From contig JAAENB010000627.1 in the NCBI GenBank assembly GCA_024224995.1, forward strand, positions 1 through 55,961: a DNA stretch of 55,961 nucleotides, given 5' to 3'. Below are positions 1-8,337 of the stretch, in pieces. Within the stretch, counting starts at the first letter, position 1. Every line of letters starts with the position of its first letter. A model generated the notes under the pieces. It worked only from the letters and a program-made list of their open reading frames with translations, searched no databases and was not told the DNA's origin. The translations under genes were made by a program, and so were the position numbers. This stretch comes from a bacterium. Its GTDB lineage: Bacteria; Spirochaetota; UBA4802; UBA5550.

Positions 1-144
1 CATACTACTTCCAGGCCAGATGCAGCTCGTAATACTAATAAGTCTCTAACGTATTTTTTCCCCGTTCGACGGGCTCAGATGCTCTCAAGAAACTAAAATT
101 TAAATAGGCCCGGTGTCGATACAGTTTCTGACCTGTTTTTTCCC
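1..144. repeat. Intergenic repeat modules, cut by the window start
   Basis: Bases 1-63 match 7631-7690 closely: both contain CTTCCAGGCCAGATGCAG and run through AGTCTCT to a T-rich stretch ending TTTTCCCC. Position 1 therefore lies inside the right arm of a second copy of the palindromic element at 7551-7690. A second module follows at 82-144: CTCTCAAGAAACT (82-94), a short spacer, then AGTTTCTGACCT with a T-run (123-144). Both sub-motifs recur at 7526-7900 and 8338-8480. AGAAACT and AGTTTCT are inverse complements, so each module has short inverted ends. No coding content seen. Confidence 0.7.
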
Positions 145-626
145 TGCTTTGCAGAGCCCCACGTTATGAGAAGAGATACATCATAGTAAACGAAGAACAA
201 ACGAAGCTGTAACAAAGTAAAAAAGTAACAAAACAGGGGCAAACACGGACAGAAATGGGCCGGGAGTTAGTAGAAACCGGTGGAAGTATGAAAATTAAAA
301 TGAATTTGTCGAATAAAAAGAGCCGGAACGCGGAAAAAGAGACGGGAAAGACGATTATCACCCTTAAAAAATCAACAAAGCACAGAGGATCTATGGAAAA
401 AAAACAGGGGAAAAAAAGGGTGATAAAAAGACTGGTGAACGAAAAGAACCCGGTTACGGAGCCATATCCGAATAATACTGTATTATCCGGAGGTTTGCAA
501 GTATTTCTTTTGTAACGCAAAAGGGAGAAGAGGGAATTGGACGGTTTTATTCAATAAAAAGTGCTTGATTTTTTTCATAATTACCCGCATCTTTTAGAAA
601 AAAATAATCACAGGGGGATACAGAAC
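145..626. other. Region without a convincing gene
   Basis: An 86-codon plus-strand frame (255-515, alternative ATG at 288) is very lysine-rich and resembles nothing I recognise. A 118-codon minus-strand frame (164-520) overlaps it and is hydrophobic only because it is antisense to A-rich DNA. Neither has a strong ribosome-binding site. A 23-nt imperfect hairpin (468-490, stem CCGAATAATA / TATTATCCGG) lies at the end of the plus frame. AAAAAGTGCTTGATT at 556-570 recurs upstream of three other genes and may be a promoter -35 region for the barrel gene at 627. Confidence 0.35.
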
Positions 627-1616
627 ATGAAAAAAATTACGCGTCTGTTTAATTCCGCAGCAATTCACGCAATCATATTTACAATCATACTTACGGCAAT
701 CCCTGCCCTGGCAGGAGATTTACATGTAGGCGTTCAGGGGCGGTATTCATTCATGAACTCCGGTCTGGCACAGATAACTGTTAACGCGGTTGAAGCGCAA
801 ATTAACCGGGAACTTGGTCTGGCACTTGCAAATACCTTTAGTGGTACTCTCACTAGCGCAACTCTTGCTATCGGAGCACCGGAAACCAGCGGTGTTATAT
901 CAGGTCCCATTATATCTTATATAACAGAAGACAAAACCTGGGAATTTACCGCATATGGATTCTTTTTGGGCAGCTATACAACAACAGTAGACGCTACTGT
1001 TAGCCTCGGGATTGGTCTTTTCACTGTCCCCATTACTGTGAACACAGAGTTTGATATTACTCACCGTGATATTGGCGGAAAAGTGTCCCGCTATTTTTTT
1101 GATATGTTGAGAGTATCAGCGGGGTATGACTACCTCTACTACGAAACAGGTCTTAAGACATCTTATGACGCAAGTACTTATATTAATTTCAGTAGTTCTC
1201 TTGATTTTACTTTTGTTTCTCACATGCATATTGTTTATCTGGGTACCGGATTAAGATACCCTCTTAAGGACTTCATCACCCTTGATGCTGATTTTAATTT
1301 TGGCTGTCCCGTGGGAGGTTCTCTTAAGCAGGACATGATCATTAGCTACACAATAAATACTCCTGGTTCTACTAATATCACCTACAACCTGGACTCCGGA
1401 AACGTAGACTGGGCCTACTTCCTCATGGGCGAAGTCTCCGCAAGCTTCCTGCTGGCGGAAACAATAACCCTGAAAATCGGTTACCAGCTCCAGACCTTTA
1501 ACATGAAGCTTTCCAACGTAGACACAAATGCCGACGGCGCGGCCAATGAGTCAACACAGGAAACAAACCTGTTCCACGGATTTGTCTTCCAGGCCGATTA
1601 CAAGTTTAACCTGTAA
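627..1616 (+). CDS. Outer-membrane beta-barrel protein, secreted
   Basis: Predicted 329-residue exported protein. The longest frame opens at 561, but ATG 627 is preferred: it follows CAGGGGG at a usable distance and starts a clean signal peptide, Lys-Lys near the N-terminus, a hydrophobic core, then PALAG as the probable cleavage site (residues about 25-31). The mature protein alternates polar and hydrophobic residues with many aromatics and glycines and ends F-x-A-D-Y-K-F-N-L, the terminal-strand pattern of barrels. Family unknown. It sits 30 bp upstream of a second barrel gene on the same strand, so the two are probably co-transcribed. Substrate and function cannot be read from sequence. 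Confidence 0.75.
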   Translation: MKKITRLFNSAAIHAIIFTIILTAIPALAGDLHVGVQGRYSFMNSGLAQITVNAVEAQINRELGLALANTFSGTLTSATLAIGAPETSGVISGPIISYITEDKTWEFTAYGFFLGSYTTTVDATVSLGIGLFTVPITVNTEFDITHRDIGGKVSRYFFDMLRVSAGYDYLYYETGLKTSYDASTYINFSSSLDFTFVSHMHIVYLGTGLRYPLKDFITLDADFNFGCPVGGSLKQDMIISYTINTPGSTNITYNLDSGNVDWAYFLMGEVSASFLLAETITLKIGYQLQTFNMKLSNVDTNADGAANESTQETNLFHGFVFQADYKFNL

Positions 1617-1646
1617 GAAGAAATAACAAAGCAGGAATTATTAACA

Positions 1647-2630
1647 ATGAATAATAAAATAATTTTCTTTTTAACAGTACTTCTATTCAGCATGGGAACA
1701 GCGCTCTCCGGCCCGGCGAGCGCGCAAACCTTTACCTGGGACACCGATGTCGCGCAAAAGGGAGTAAAGGGAATTGCCAATGTAGCAGCGTCAATAGTAT
1801 CGGATTCCTTTACCCCAATGACCCATTACGGTGAAAGCGACCTCACCATATCTTTAGTCCCCGCCTGGTTCAACATCAAAAAGGCCTATGACGACCCGGA
1901 AGTAAACGGCAATGACCTCACCGGGTTCGCACTGGGGGGCGGAGCCGGGTACGCACTCAACGACCGGTGGTTGTTATACGGTATACTGTCGTATATGTCC
2001 ATATCCGGCGGGTTAAGCGGGAATTTATACGGGGATACAGTTCCCGCAGTAGAGACAGACATGAGTTATAATATCTTTTCCCTGGCAGCGGGCACGGGCG
2101 TGGATTTAATCAGTGACAATTCCCGCTGGTCAATTCCCCTGTACCTGGGTTTGGTGTTTATGCGGTACGGCGTGGAAATGACGTTTCCCCAATATCAATA
2201 TGCCACCGGCCCGGACGCTTATGTAGATGTATCTGTTGAAGACTCCAGTTTCCTCATGGGATTTTCCGCGGGAATAGCCGTATCGTGCAAATTATTTGAC
2301 CTGTTCAAACTGACCCCATACCTGCTGTTTATGAGAAGTTTTAATCAACCTGAGTTGACAGGGACGATAACCAGTTCAGGAGGAGTACTCCCTCTCCCGG
2401 TAACTGCGGAGCAATCAATTACAATAGATTACGTTAATGCCTGTATGTTTGGATTAAATATATCAGGAGCTATAACGAGCGCCTTTTCCGTATCGGTTTC
2501 CGTAGGCGGATTGTTAAGCTCATCAACGAGTTTTTATAACAAGACATTTCTTAACGGGCTGAAAATGACATCAATAGTTGTAGCCCTTACCTATACCAGC
2601 CCCGGAACTCCGGTAGAGGAAGGTCGATAG
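1647..2630 (+). CDS. Outer-membrane beta-barrel protein, secreted
   Basis: A 327-residue protein with a signal peptide (hydrophobic core about residues 5-20, A-S-A-Q cleavage site near 27). The mature part has repeated amphipathic strands rich in glycine and aromatics, e.g. around GFALGGGAGYAL, typical of small outer-membrane barrels. It ends with a charged tail (P-V-E-E-G-R) rather than the usual terminal aromatic, so the barrel end may be slightly internal. It probably shares an operon with the gene ending at 1616. No specific family recognised; porin-like or structural roles are both possible. Confidence 0.7.
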   Translation: MNNKIIFFLTVLLFSMGTALSGPASAQTFTWDTDVAQKGVKGIANVAASIVSDSFTPMTHYGESDLTISLVPAWFNIKKAYDDPEVNGNDLTGFALGGGAGYALNDRWLLYGILSYMSISGGLSGNLYGDTVPAVETDMSYNIFSLAAGTGVDLISDNSRWSIPLYLGLVFMRYGVEMTFPQYQYATGPDAYVDVSVEDSSFLMGFSAGIAVSCKLFDLFKLTPYLLFMRSFNQPELTGTITSSGGVLPLPVTAEQSITIDYVNACMFGLNISGAITSAFSVSVSVGGLLSSSTSFYNKTFLNGLKMTSIVVALTYTSPGTPVEEGR

Positions 2631-2751
2631 GTATAATAGAACTCCTTTTTCAACCGGACTTTTTGCTCCGGTTACTAAAAAATGCTTGCATTTTTAATGA
2701 TTTTGCCGGATTTATTCAAAAGAAATAAATGCCCAAAAAGGATGTAGCAAA

Positions 2752-4152
2752 ATGTACCTGGATCGCATCAGTTTAGATGGAATTAAATGTTTTAAAAACC
2801 TGGAACTGGAATTCCAGCACTGCGAAAAAACCAACGACCCCCAATCAAATTGGAATGTAATCATCGGCAATAATGGTAATGGAAAGAGTACTATTCTGAG
2901 GATGATCGCGGTAAGTCAACTTGACGTTCCGTCTGCCGGGAAACTGGTAGATATGAACAACCTGGTTCGAGTTGGTATGGATTTCGGCTCCCTCCATACG
3001 GAATGGGTCCGGCAGCAGGGAGATGTAAAAAATGGTACAGCTGAGCGAGATAGAGTTAAGGTAAAATATTTTTTTGTCAGGGAAGGAGCAACCCTTGGCA
3101 GCGACAAGGAGCATCAATATTTTTCTTCCGCGCAAATATTGGAACCCACTCCTGTTTATAAAAAACTGTTTCCCAATAATTATAAAGAGTTGAAAGTAGA
3201 TCTGGATTTTTTGAAGGAATATGTGTGGAAAAAAGAAAATTCGGGCTGGCTTTGCTGCGGATATGGTCCTCATCGCCGTACATCAGGCTGGTCAATGTCA
3301 ACAGAACGCTTGAAGGAACCGGATCAAGATCGATTCTTAACACTCTTTGAAGAAGGGGCTGCCCTGTTTGAATGCGAAGAATGGTTAAAGGAGCTGGAAC
3401 GCCTTGCGCTTCGTAATGGGGGGAGGGATTCATCTCAGCAGAGAACCTTTGACGAAGTAAAAAAAATACTGGCCGATATATTGCCTGATGTATCGGAAAT
3501 TATCTTTGAAGAAAAACTGATTCTCTATAAAATGCGTGGAGCTAAATTGAAGCTTGAGCAGTTAAGTGACGGATATAGAAGTATGTTTGTTTTTATAGTA
3601 GACTTGCTGCGTAGAATTGAAATATATCGTCCCAGGGATGTTTTTCTTCGAGAGGCTGGCGGCGTGGTCCTGGTTGATGAAATTGATGCTCATTTACATC
3701 CTTCCTGGCAGCGTGATATAGGTTTTATTCTAACAGAAATCTTTCCAAACATACAATTCATCGTTACCAGTCACAGCACATACGTGGCCATGTCCGCTGG
3801 TAAAGGAGCGCTGCATGTACTGGACATATTGGAGAACGAAGATAAAGAAGTTGCCATTCGGGAACTAGGCGATTCACGCGGTTGGGCCATAGAACGGGTT
3901 CTATCGGATGCTTTTGGTATGTCCAGCTTCTATAGTCAAGTAATCCAGAAAAAACTGGACGACTACGAAAATCTATATTTTTTGAAAAAATCCGGGAGAC
4001 TCACCGACCCGAAGGAACAAGAAAAACTTCGGGAATTGAAGCAGGAATTAGACACACTTATGAACCATGATGAGCGCTCTCCTCAGAATAATCTATTAGA
4101 AGAAGATCTGGATTACCTGGCACAAGAGTTAAAAAAAAGGTCCGATCAGTAA
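2752..4152 (+). CDS. ptuA: AAA/ABC-type ATPase, Septu PtuA-like
   Basis: A 466-residue ATPase of the OLD/RecF-like ABC class. Walker A is G-N-N-G-N-G-K-S-T (residues 39-47), an ABC-signature-like L-S-D-G-Y-R-S lies at 271-277, Walker B is V-V-L-V-D-E-I-D with catalytic D309/E310, and T-S-H-S (339-342) is the switch histidine. H-L-H-P-S-W after Walker B is characteristic of this class. In Septu anti-phage systems such an ATPase (PtuA) assembles with an HNH nuclease (PtuB); here the HNH gene starts two bases after this stop. I infer a Septu-like pair. No reverse transcriptase or ncRNA was seen next to it, so this is not evidently a retron-type arrangement. A promoter-like AAAAAATGCTTGCAT lies at 2677-2690. 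Confidence 0.8.
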   Translation: MYLDRISLDGIKCFKNLELEFQHCEKTNDPQSNWNVIIGNNGNGKSTILRMIAVSQLDVPSAGKLVDMNNLVRVGMDFGSLHTEWVRQQGDVKNGTAERDRVKVKYFFVREGATLGSDKEHQYFSSAQILEPTPVYKKLFPNNYKELKVDLDFLKEYVWKKENSGWLCCGYGPHRRTSGWSMSTERLKEPDQDRFLTLFEEGAALFECEEWLKELERLALRNGGRDSSQQRTFDEVKKILADILPDVSEIIFEEKLILYKMRGAKLKLEQLSDGYRSMFVFIVDLLRRIEIYRPRDVFLREAGGVVLVDEIDAHLHPSWQRDIGFILTEIFPNIQFIVTSHSTYVAMSAGKGALHVLDILENEDKEVAIRELGDSRGWAIERVLSDAFGMSSFYSQVIQKKLDDYENLYFLKKSGRLTDPKEQEKLRELKQELDTLMNHDERSPQNNLLEEDLDYLAQELKKRSDQ

Positions 4153-4153
4153 T

Positions 4154-4999
4154 ATGCTCAAAAGGCACCGCAAAGAACTCCCGCCTGAAACGCAGCAAAG
4201 GCTCGTAAAGTTTCAAAAACAACTGGCAAGCCGCATCACGCCTGGAATGCATAGAAAGGAAATAAATGAAATCGTAGACGATGAATGGGATACTTTCAAA
4301 AACGAAGAGAAAAACCTTGAACCGAATCGCACGGTAAGAGGGCTGCTTAAGCGCATCTTTTACGAAAAGTGCGCTTATTGCGAAACTGATAATGCCACAG
4401 AGATTGATCATTATATCCCTAAAAAGCCCCATTCTCATAATGCAAACCGTGGAAGTTACGAGCGAACATTTGAGTGGGGAAATTTTTTATTATCCTGTAG
4501 TACTTGCAATGGTTTTGGGGGTAAAGGATCACACATGAAATGGGATGGCCAGGGCAATCCAAAGCTCCTGAATCCTTTTGAAGATGAACCGTTATGCTAT
4601 TTTTCGATTGAACTGTCTCAAAAAGATCCACATGTGTTTGGCCGTATTTTTCCCCGGGAAGGACTGGCTCCGGAATACGAAGAAAGAGCCGCCTATACAA
4701 TTAGTCGGTTGAAATTAAATCAGGGACATTTATTACGCGGCCGGAAAAAAATAATTCGGAATGTCTTAAGACTTATTGATTACTACATAAAACTTGGGCC
4801 CGAATGTAAGCAACCTAACGGTAAACCAATTAGCGAGTGGCTTTTGGAAGAACTCCAACCAACAGAACCATACCTCGCGGCGATCCGTCAGGTATTTTGC
4901 CGGGATTATCCTGAATTCTATTCGGAATTGATTAAGGATTCGGAATTAAAGGTTGTACTGGAAAAATGGGCGCTGCCTGCGGAAGACAGCACTCCCTGA
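4154..4999 (+). CDS. ptuB: HNH endonuclease, Septu PtuB-like (TIGR02646-type)
   Basis: A 281-residue HNH nuclease. C73-x2-C76, then E-I-D-H (D85, H86), N110 and C115-x2-C118-N form the zinc-stabilised HNH fold usual in the TIGR02646/PtuB group. The N-terminal 60 residues are charged and probably helical; the C-terminal half is also mostly helical and may contact the ATPase. The start is 2 bp after the ATPase stop, which implies translational coupling. In Septu, PtuB is the DNA-cleaving effector kept in check by PtuA; applying that here is by family and neighbourhood. All key residues are present, so the gene looks functional. Confidence 0.82.
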   Translation: MLKRHRKELPPETQQRLVKFQKQLASRITPGMHRKEINEIVDDEWDTFKNEEKNLEPNRTVRGLLKRIFYEKCAYCETDNATEIDHYIPKKPHSHNANRGSYERTFEWGNFLLSCSTCNGFGGKGSHMKWDGQGNPKLLNPFEDEPLCYFSIELSQKDPHVFGRIFPREGLAPEYEERAAYTISRLKLNQGHLLRGRKKIIRNVLRLIDYYIKLGPECKQPNGKPISEWLLEELQPTEPYLAAIRQVFCRDYPEFYSELIKDSELKVVLEKWALPAEDSTP

Positions 5000-5044
5000 C
5001 TTACGGAAACACATGAAAATATACATTACCAACAGGAGAACAAC

Positions 5045-5698
5045 ATGTTTCACCTTCACACCATAGACGGCGCACTATACAACATCCCTCTTGAGTCATT
5101 GGAGGAAAGAAAAGAAATAGGCAAAACGGGCAAAAACCTGCCGTCCCGGAAACTCTTAAGTAAAGAACAAGAAGAGGCACATGAGGCCGATAAAAAACCT
5201 TCAGGGGGCGGATTAACCTACGCGGAAAAAGCCTATCGCGACGCGGTCAAAATAAAAAATGAACGGGAGCCCATTTTTCACGCCTGGCAGATAATGAACA
5301 GCCCCGTAAAAACCCTTACCCCGGAAATGCCCGTAACCGAAGCCTGGAATTATTTCAAACAGGAGGAAGTATCCCACATGCCCGTACTTTCCACGGAAAA
5401 AGAAATTACCGGCATTGTGTCGGATCGAGACCTGTTAAAATACCTCATAATCAGTGACACCGAAGATACGGCGGCAATAAAAAATTGGACCGATAAAATT
5501 ATAGAAGATATAATGATCAAAGAAGTGCTCACCGCAAACAGAATGACCGATATTCGAAGGATCGCCAAAGTGCTGTTTGACTACCACATCGGCACCATGC
5601 CCATATTAAACGACACAAACCGCTTAATAGGGATCATCACCAGGAGCGATATTCTTCACGCCCTCATCAACTACCCGCCCCTTAAGCTGTGGGCATAA
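5045..5698 (+). CDS. Tandem CBS-domain protein
   Basis: A 217-residue protein with a charged, probably disordered N-terminus (residues 20-75) and two CBS domains (about 82-135 and 155-207). Each has the typical closing strand-helix, G-I-V-S-D-R-D-L and G-I-I-T-R-S-D-I. CBS pairs bind adenine nucleotides and act as energy or ligand sensors. With no catalytic domain attached, this is probably a regulatory partner of an unidentified protein. AGGAG lies just upstream of the ATG. Its 3' end overlaps the convergent radical SAM gene by 17 bp, so the two transcripts are antisense at their ends. Confidence 0.85.
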   Translation: MFHLHTIDGALYNIPLESLEERKEIGKTGKNLPSRKLLSKEQEEAHEADKKPSGGGLTYAEKAYRDAVKIKNEREPIFHAWQIMNSPVKTLTPEMPVTEAWNYFKQEEVSHMPVLSTEKEITGIVSDRDLLKYLIISDTEDTAAIKNWTDKIIEDIMIKEVLTANRMTDIRRIAKVLFDYHIGTMPILNDTNRLIGIITRSDILHALINYPPLKLWA

Positions 5699-6632
5699 AC
5701 CGGCAGCCGCCGCCGCAGCGTTCCCAATGCTCGCAGGCCGGGCAATCACTGCCGTAATTATTCTCACGAAACTCCATAGCGGTTTTTGTTCCCGAGAGTT
5801 CTTCAAAGCTTCGTTCAAAGAGGTTCCCGCAAATTTCCCGGTTCAGTTCGCAGGTTTTTAAATTACCTTTTGGGTCAATGGCCCATTTGTCAACACCGCA
5901 CATACATGCTTCAAAAACAAGAGAAGGATATTGCTTATGATCAATACAGCAGGGTTTTACGGGAACGCCAATATGAATGGGTAAGCCATATTCCCCGCTA
6001 AAACGGTTTGCCGCGGCAAGAACTTTTTTAAAGCCAAAAGCATCAATCTGTAATTCCTGCCGGTTTTCGGCTCCCGCGCCAAGAGGAACAAACTGCGCCA
6101 GGCAGAGCCGGTTAACAGAGGCGGCAAAGCAAAAATCCATAATACCGGGCAAATCACCGGGAGTAAACCGGGTAATAAGAGCAGTGACAGTGAGCGCGGC
6201 CCCGGCGTTTTTAATAAAGGGAAGCTTTTGTTTTATTTTTTTTAAACCGGAGCCGCCGGTGAGGAAGCGGTATGTTTTTTCGTTAAGGCTGTCCAGGGAA
6301 ACTTCAAAATGCCCTACCCCCTTCTCCACCAGTTTGTTAATTGAGCGGGAAGAAAGTTTGGAACCGTTTGTGGAAAGGCCAACAGAAATGTTCTTATCAC
6401 GAAGGAACGAAACAACATCAAATATTCGGGGATGCAGCAAGGGCTCGCCGCCAATGAGGGTAACTCCTTCAGGGGATATCTCACTGGTTAATTTATTAAA
6501 GAGCTTTTTAATATCTTCGAGAGATAAAAAATCCCCGGGAGAGCCGGAGCTTTTTGGGCTGCCGCAATAGCAGTAGGGGCAGGCGTAATTACAAAAGGGG
6601 GTCAGTTCAAAAATAAACCAGGGCCGATTCAT
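5682..6632 (-). CDS. Radical SAM enzyme with C-terminal SPASM-like cluster region
   Basis: A 316-residue radical SAM protein. The SAM-cluster motif is C14-x3-C18-x2-C21 (T-P-F-C-N-Y-A-C-P-Y-C), followed by G-G-E-P for SAM binding. The C-terminal 90 residues are cysteine-rich (C-M-C-G, T-C-E-L, C-P-A-C, C-G-G-G-C) and match the SPASM arrangement that holds auxiliary Fe-S clusters. SPASM enzymes usually modify ribosomal peptides or proteins, or assist cofactor and heme maturation. Its ATG overlaps the stop of the upstream membrane-protein gene by 4 nt, so that protein is the best candidate partner or substrate. No short precursor-peptide gene was recognised nearby. Confidence 0.85.
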   Translation of the reverse strand: MNRPWFIFELTPFCNYACPYCYCGSPKSSGSPGDFLSLEDIKKLFNKLTSEISPEGVTLIGGEPLLHPRIFDVVSFLRDKNISVGLSTNGSKLSSRSINKLVEKGVGHFEVSLDSLNEKTYRFLTGGSGLKKIKQKLPFIKNAGAALTVTALITRFTPGDLPGIMDFCFAASVNRLCLAQFVPLGAGAENRQELQIDAFGFKKVLAAANRFSGEYGLPIHIGVPVKPCCIDHKQYPSLVFEACMCGVDKWAIDPKGNLKTCELNREICGNLFERSFEELSGTKTAMEFRENNYGSDCPACEHWERCGGGCRFMPTA

Positions 6633-7516
6633 TTTTCAAGGTCTGCAATAAGCTCATTAAAAGAAGGGACCATTTCTTTTGCTGCTTTAACAGCAAGAAG
6701 CAAGGTAGTATAATATTTTTGATATTCCTTGCTCTGGTCTTTCTTTTTCTTTATTCTTTTTATTTCCTTATTCAACTGTACCGGAAGACCGGCACCGTCT
6801 CTTTTATACCTGAAAACACGCCCTTTTTGAAATAACTGTTCAATAGCGACAACACGAGCGTCTTTTTGAATATTCGCCAGGATCTTACGCGACTCTCTTT
6901 TATTGATCACCTTGCGTTTTTTTAAATCAATAAGAGTATCGATTCTTCTTTCAAGATCCATAATATTATTGTCTACTCTGTTAACAATAGGAGTCGGCAT
7001 ATAATGCATTATCATTACATGAGAAGGAACGTGGAGAGATAAATATTCTATTCTTTTTCTGCATACATTTTCAAGAAATTCAATTTCCATGGGACTAATC
7101 AGGGTTTTAGTTTTTGCTGTTTTTAAATTCTTAATCGTCCCTGCCAGTTCTTTTAAAAAAGCCTCTCTCTTTTTATTATCAAGAGCCCCGTTATACTCAG
7201 TCCAATAACTTCTCCTTTCTCCTGTGGGCTCAACGCGGTCAAGTTTTTTCCATAGTGCTTTAAACTTCTTCCATTGGGAAAAAGAGTTAAGCTTTACTAT
7301 TCGTTTCGACTCAGCTTCGGTCTCTACGGAATTTACCGGGTCTTTGGGCTGCGAAGGATCGCAGCTAAAAAAATTAAGGCACAACATGAGGGTGATAGAA
7401 AATACCCCGTACCTTTTCCCGCTTTGCAGATCAATATTCCTGATACCAACGATATACAGGATACAAGCGGCTATGAGTGCCATGAGAATCAGTATTGTCC
7501 GGGTAATATCATCCAT
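6629..7516 (-). CDS. Membrane-anchored hypothetical protein coupled to a radical SAM gene
   Basis: A 295-residue protein of unknown family. Residues about 7-25 and 36-52 are hydrophobic. The second segment is preceded by K-R and ends N-F-F-S-C-D, so it resembles a lipoprotein signal peptide following an extra transmembrane helix. The rest is highly charged and largely helical, with lysine-rich stretches near residues 195-205 and 245-255, and looks like a soluble domain outside the cytoplasm. It is translationally coupled (4-nt overlap) to the radical SAM gene downstream. The 5' leader contains the AGTTTCTTAAGAG repeat motif (minus strand, 7538-7526) just before a GAGAG ribosome site. It may be a substrate or anchor of the radical SAM enzyme; this is inference only. 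Confidence 0.65.
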   Translation of the reverse strand: MDDITRTILILMALIAACILYIVGIRNIDLQSGKRYGVFSITLMLCLNFFSCDPSQPKDPVNSVETEAESKRIVKLNSFSQWKKFKALWKKLDRVEPTGERRSYWTEYNGALDNKKREAFLKELAGTIKNLKTAKTKTLISPMEIEFLENVCRKRIEYLSLHVPSHVMIMHYMPTPIVNRVDNNIMDLERRIDTLIDLKKRKVINKRESRKILANIQKDARVVAIEQLFQKGRVFRYKRDGAGLPVQLNKEIKRIKKKKDQSKEYQKYYTTLLLAVKAAKEMVPSFNELIADLEK

Positions 7517-7525
7517 AATTTCACT

Positions 7526-7690
7526 CTCTTAAGAAACTAGATTTTGCTAGTGCGCGGGCCTGGAAGCATGGGCTCTTTGGATTGCTGCGGAACTCGCTTT
7601 GCTCAAACAGTCCTCACAACCCAAAGAGCCCATACTTCCAGGCCAGATGCAGCCCGCAGTACTATTAAGTCTCTGATCTATATTTTCCCC
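7526..7690 (-). repeat. Palindromic repeat element 1 with conserved loop
   Basis: Arms 7557-7580 and 7621-7644 are inverted copies over 24 bp with one mismatch. That mismatch becomes a G-U wobble in minus-strand RNA and an A-C clash in plus-strand RNA. The loop (7581-7620), read on the minus strand, contains TGTGAGG, CTGTTTGAGC and AGCGAGTTCCG, shared with element 2. The outer flanks are CTCTTAAGAAACT (7526-7538) and AGTCTCTGATCT plus a T-rich tail (7668-7690). The left outer arm lacks about 10 bp relative to the right one. Non-coding; probably a dispersed structured element read on the minus strand. Confidence 0.75.
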
Positions 7691-7735
7691 GCTACACAGG
7701 GTCAATCGTGTCTTAATATACCGAAAAACGTCATT

Positions 7736-7845
7736 CGGAATGTAACCTATGGCCGGAGCGATGCCTCCGCAGGTGTGAGGCTGTTTGAGCGGAGCGAGTT
7801 CCGAACATCTGCGGAGGTATTGCTCCGGCCATAGGTTACATTCCG
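7736..7845 (+). repeat. Palindromic repeat element 2 with the same loop, opposite orientation
   Basis: Arms 7736-7772 and 7809-7845 pair over 37 bp. The only two mismatches are G-U wobbles if the plus strand is transcribed. The loop (7773-7808) contains TGTGAGG, CTGTTTGAGC and AGCGAGTTCCG, the loop of element 1 on the other strand, although the two stems share no obvious sequence. A further copy of AGTTTCTGATCT with a T-run follows at 7878-7900. Variable stem, conserved loop and strand-consistent wobbles suggest selection on an RNA or single-stranded DNA hairpin. No gene fits the 396-bp gap 7517-7912. Confidence 0.75.
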
Positions 7846-7912
7846 GGTTCATAGACCTTATATATGACGCACTACTTAGTTTCTGATCTATTTTTTCCCG
7901 TCCAGGCCGGGT

Positions 7913-8326
7913 TTATTTCTTCCTGGAAAGGCTTTTTCTTATATATAGCGTTCCATAGAGTTTGCTATAATATATAATGGGACAGAATATCTCAATTCCA
8001 TTTTTCCCCACAGCTTTATGCATTGGTCCGGTTTTGGGTTTGGGCGGCACAGACTTTGCTCCGGAAGCGGTATACTTCGCAAAAATATCCCCCCTGTCAT
8101 CGTAGATGCAGGCCGCTGTAATTTGAGGACTATACTTAAAATGTTCAAGAGTTTCAGCACCTCCGACATGGTCCTCAAACGCAAGGGCCGAAACGGAAAT
8201 CCTCGCAAGGAAACGGGCGAACATCTCCAGGTCTTCCGTATCGGGTTCTTTTTCCAGGTACGAAGAACCGCAGGCAAGCAGAAACAGGAACAGGAACATG
8301 GTTAAACTCGTTAATATTTTTTTCAT
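7913..8326 (-). CDS. CHASE8-like periplasmic sensor lipoprotein
   Basis: A 137-residue lipoprotein with a signal peptide ending F-L-L-A-C-G (lipobox cysteine at residue 19). The mature part matches the pattern of the CHASE8 periplasmic sensor domain: A-L-A-F-E-D, then E-T-L-E-H-F, then A-A-C-I-Y-D-D-R-G-D-I-F-A-K-Y. CHASE8 is normally the N-terminal extracytoplasmic half of membrane diguanylate cyclases or kinases. Here it stands alone as a lipoprotein, directly downstream (minus strand) of a chemoreceptor that lacks an evident large periplasmic domain. It could be a binding-protein-like partner of that receptor. The start is supported by GAGGAG seven bases before the ATG; the leader carries an AGTTTCTTAAGAG repeat end. 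Confidence 0.7.
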   Translation of the reverse strand: MKKILTSLTMFLFLFLLACGSSYLEKEPDTEDLEMFARFLARISVSALAFEDHVGGAETLEHFKYSPQITAACIYDDRGDIFAKYTASGAKSVPPKPKTGPMHKAVGKNGIEIFCPIIYYSKLYGTLYIRKSLSRKK

Positions 8327-8337
8327 AAATGACTCCT

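Noticed and set aside
164..520. 118-codon minus-strand frame
   Set aside because: Antisense to an A-rich stretch; phenylalanine-rich by composition, no ribosome site, no family resemblance.
7544..7852. Open frames on both strands through the palindromic repeats
   Set aside because: They arise from the inverted repeats, overlap each other completely and have no recognisable protein.
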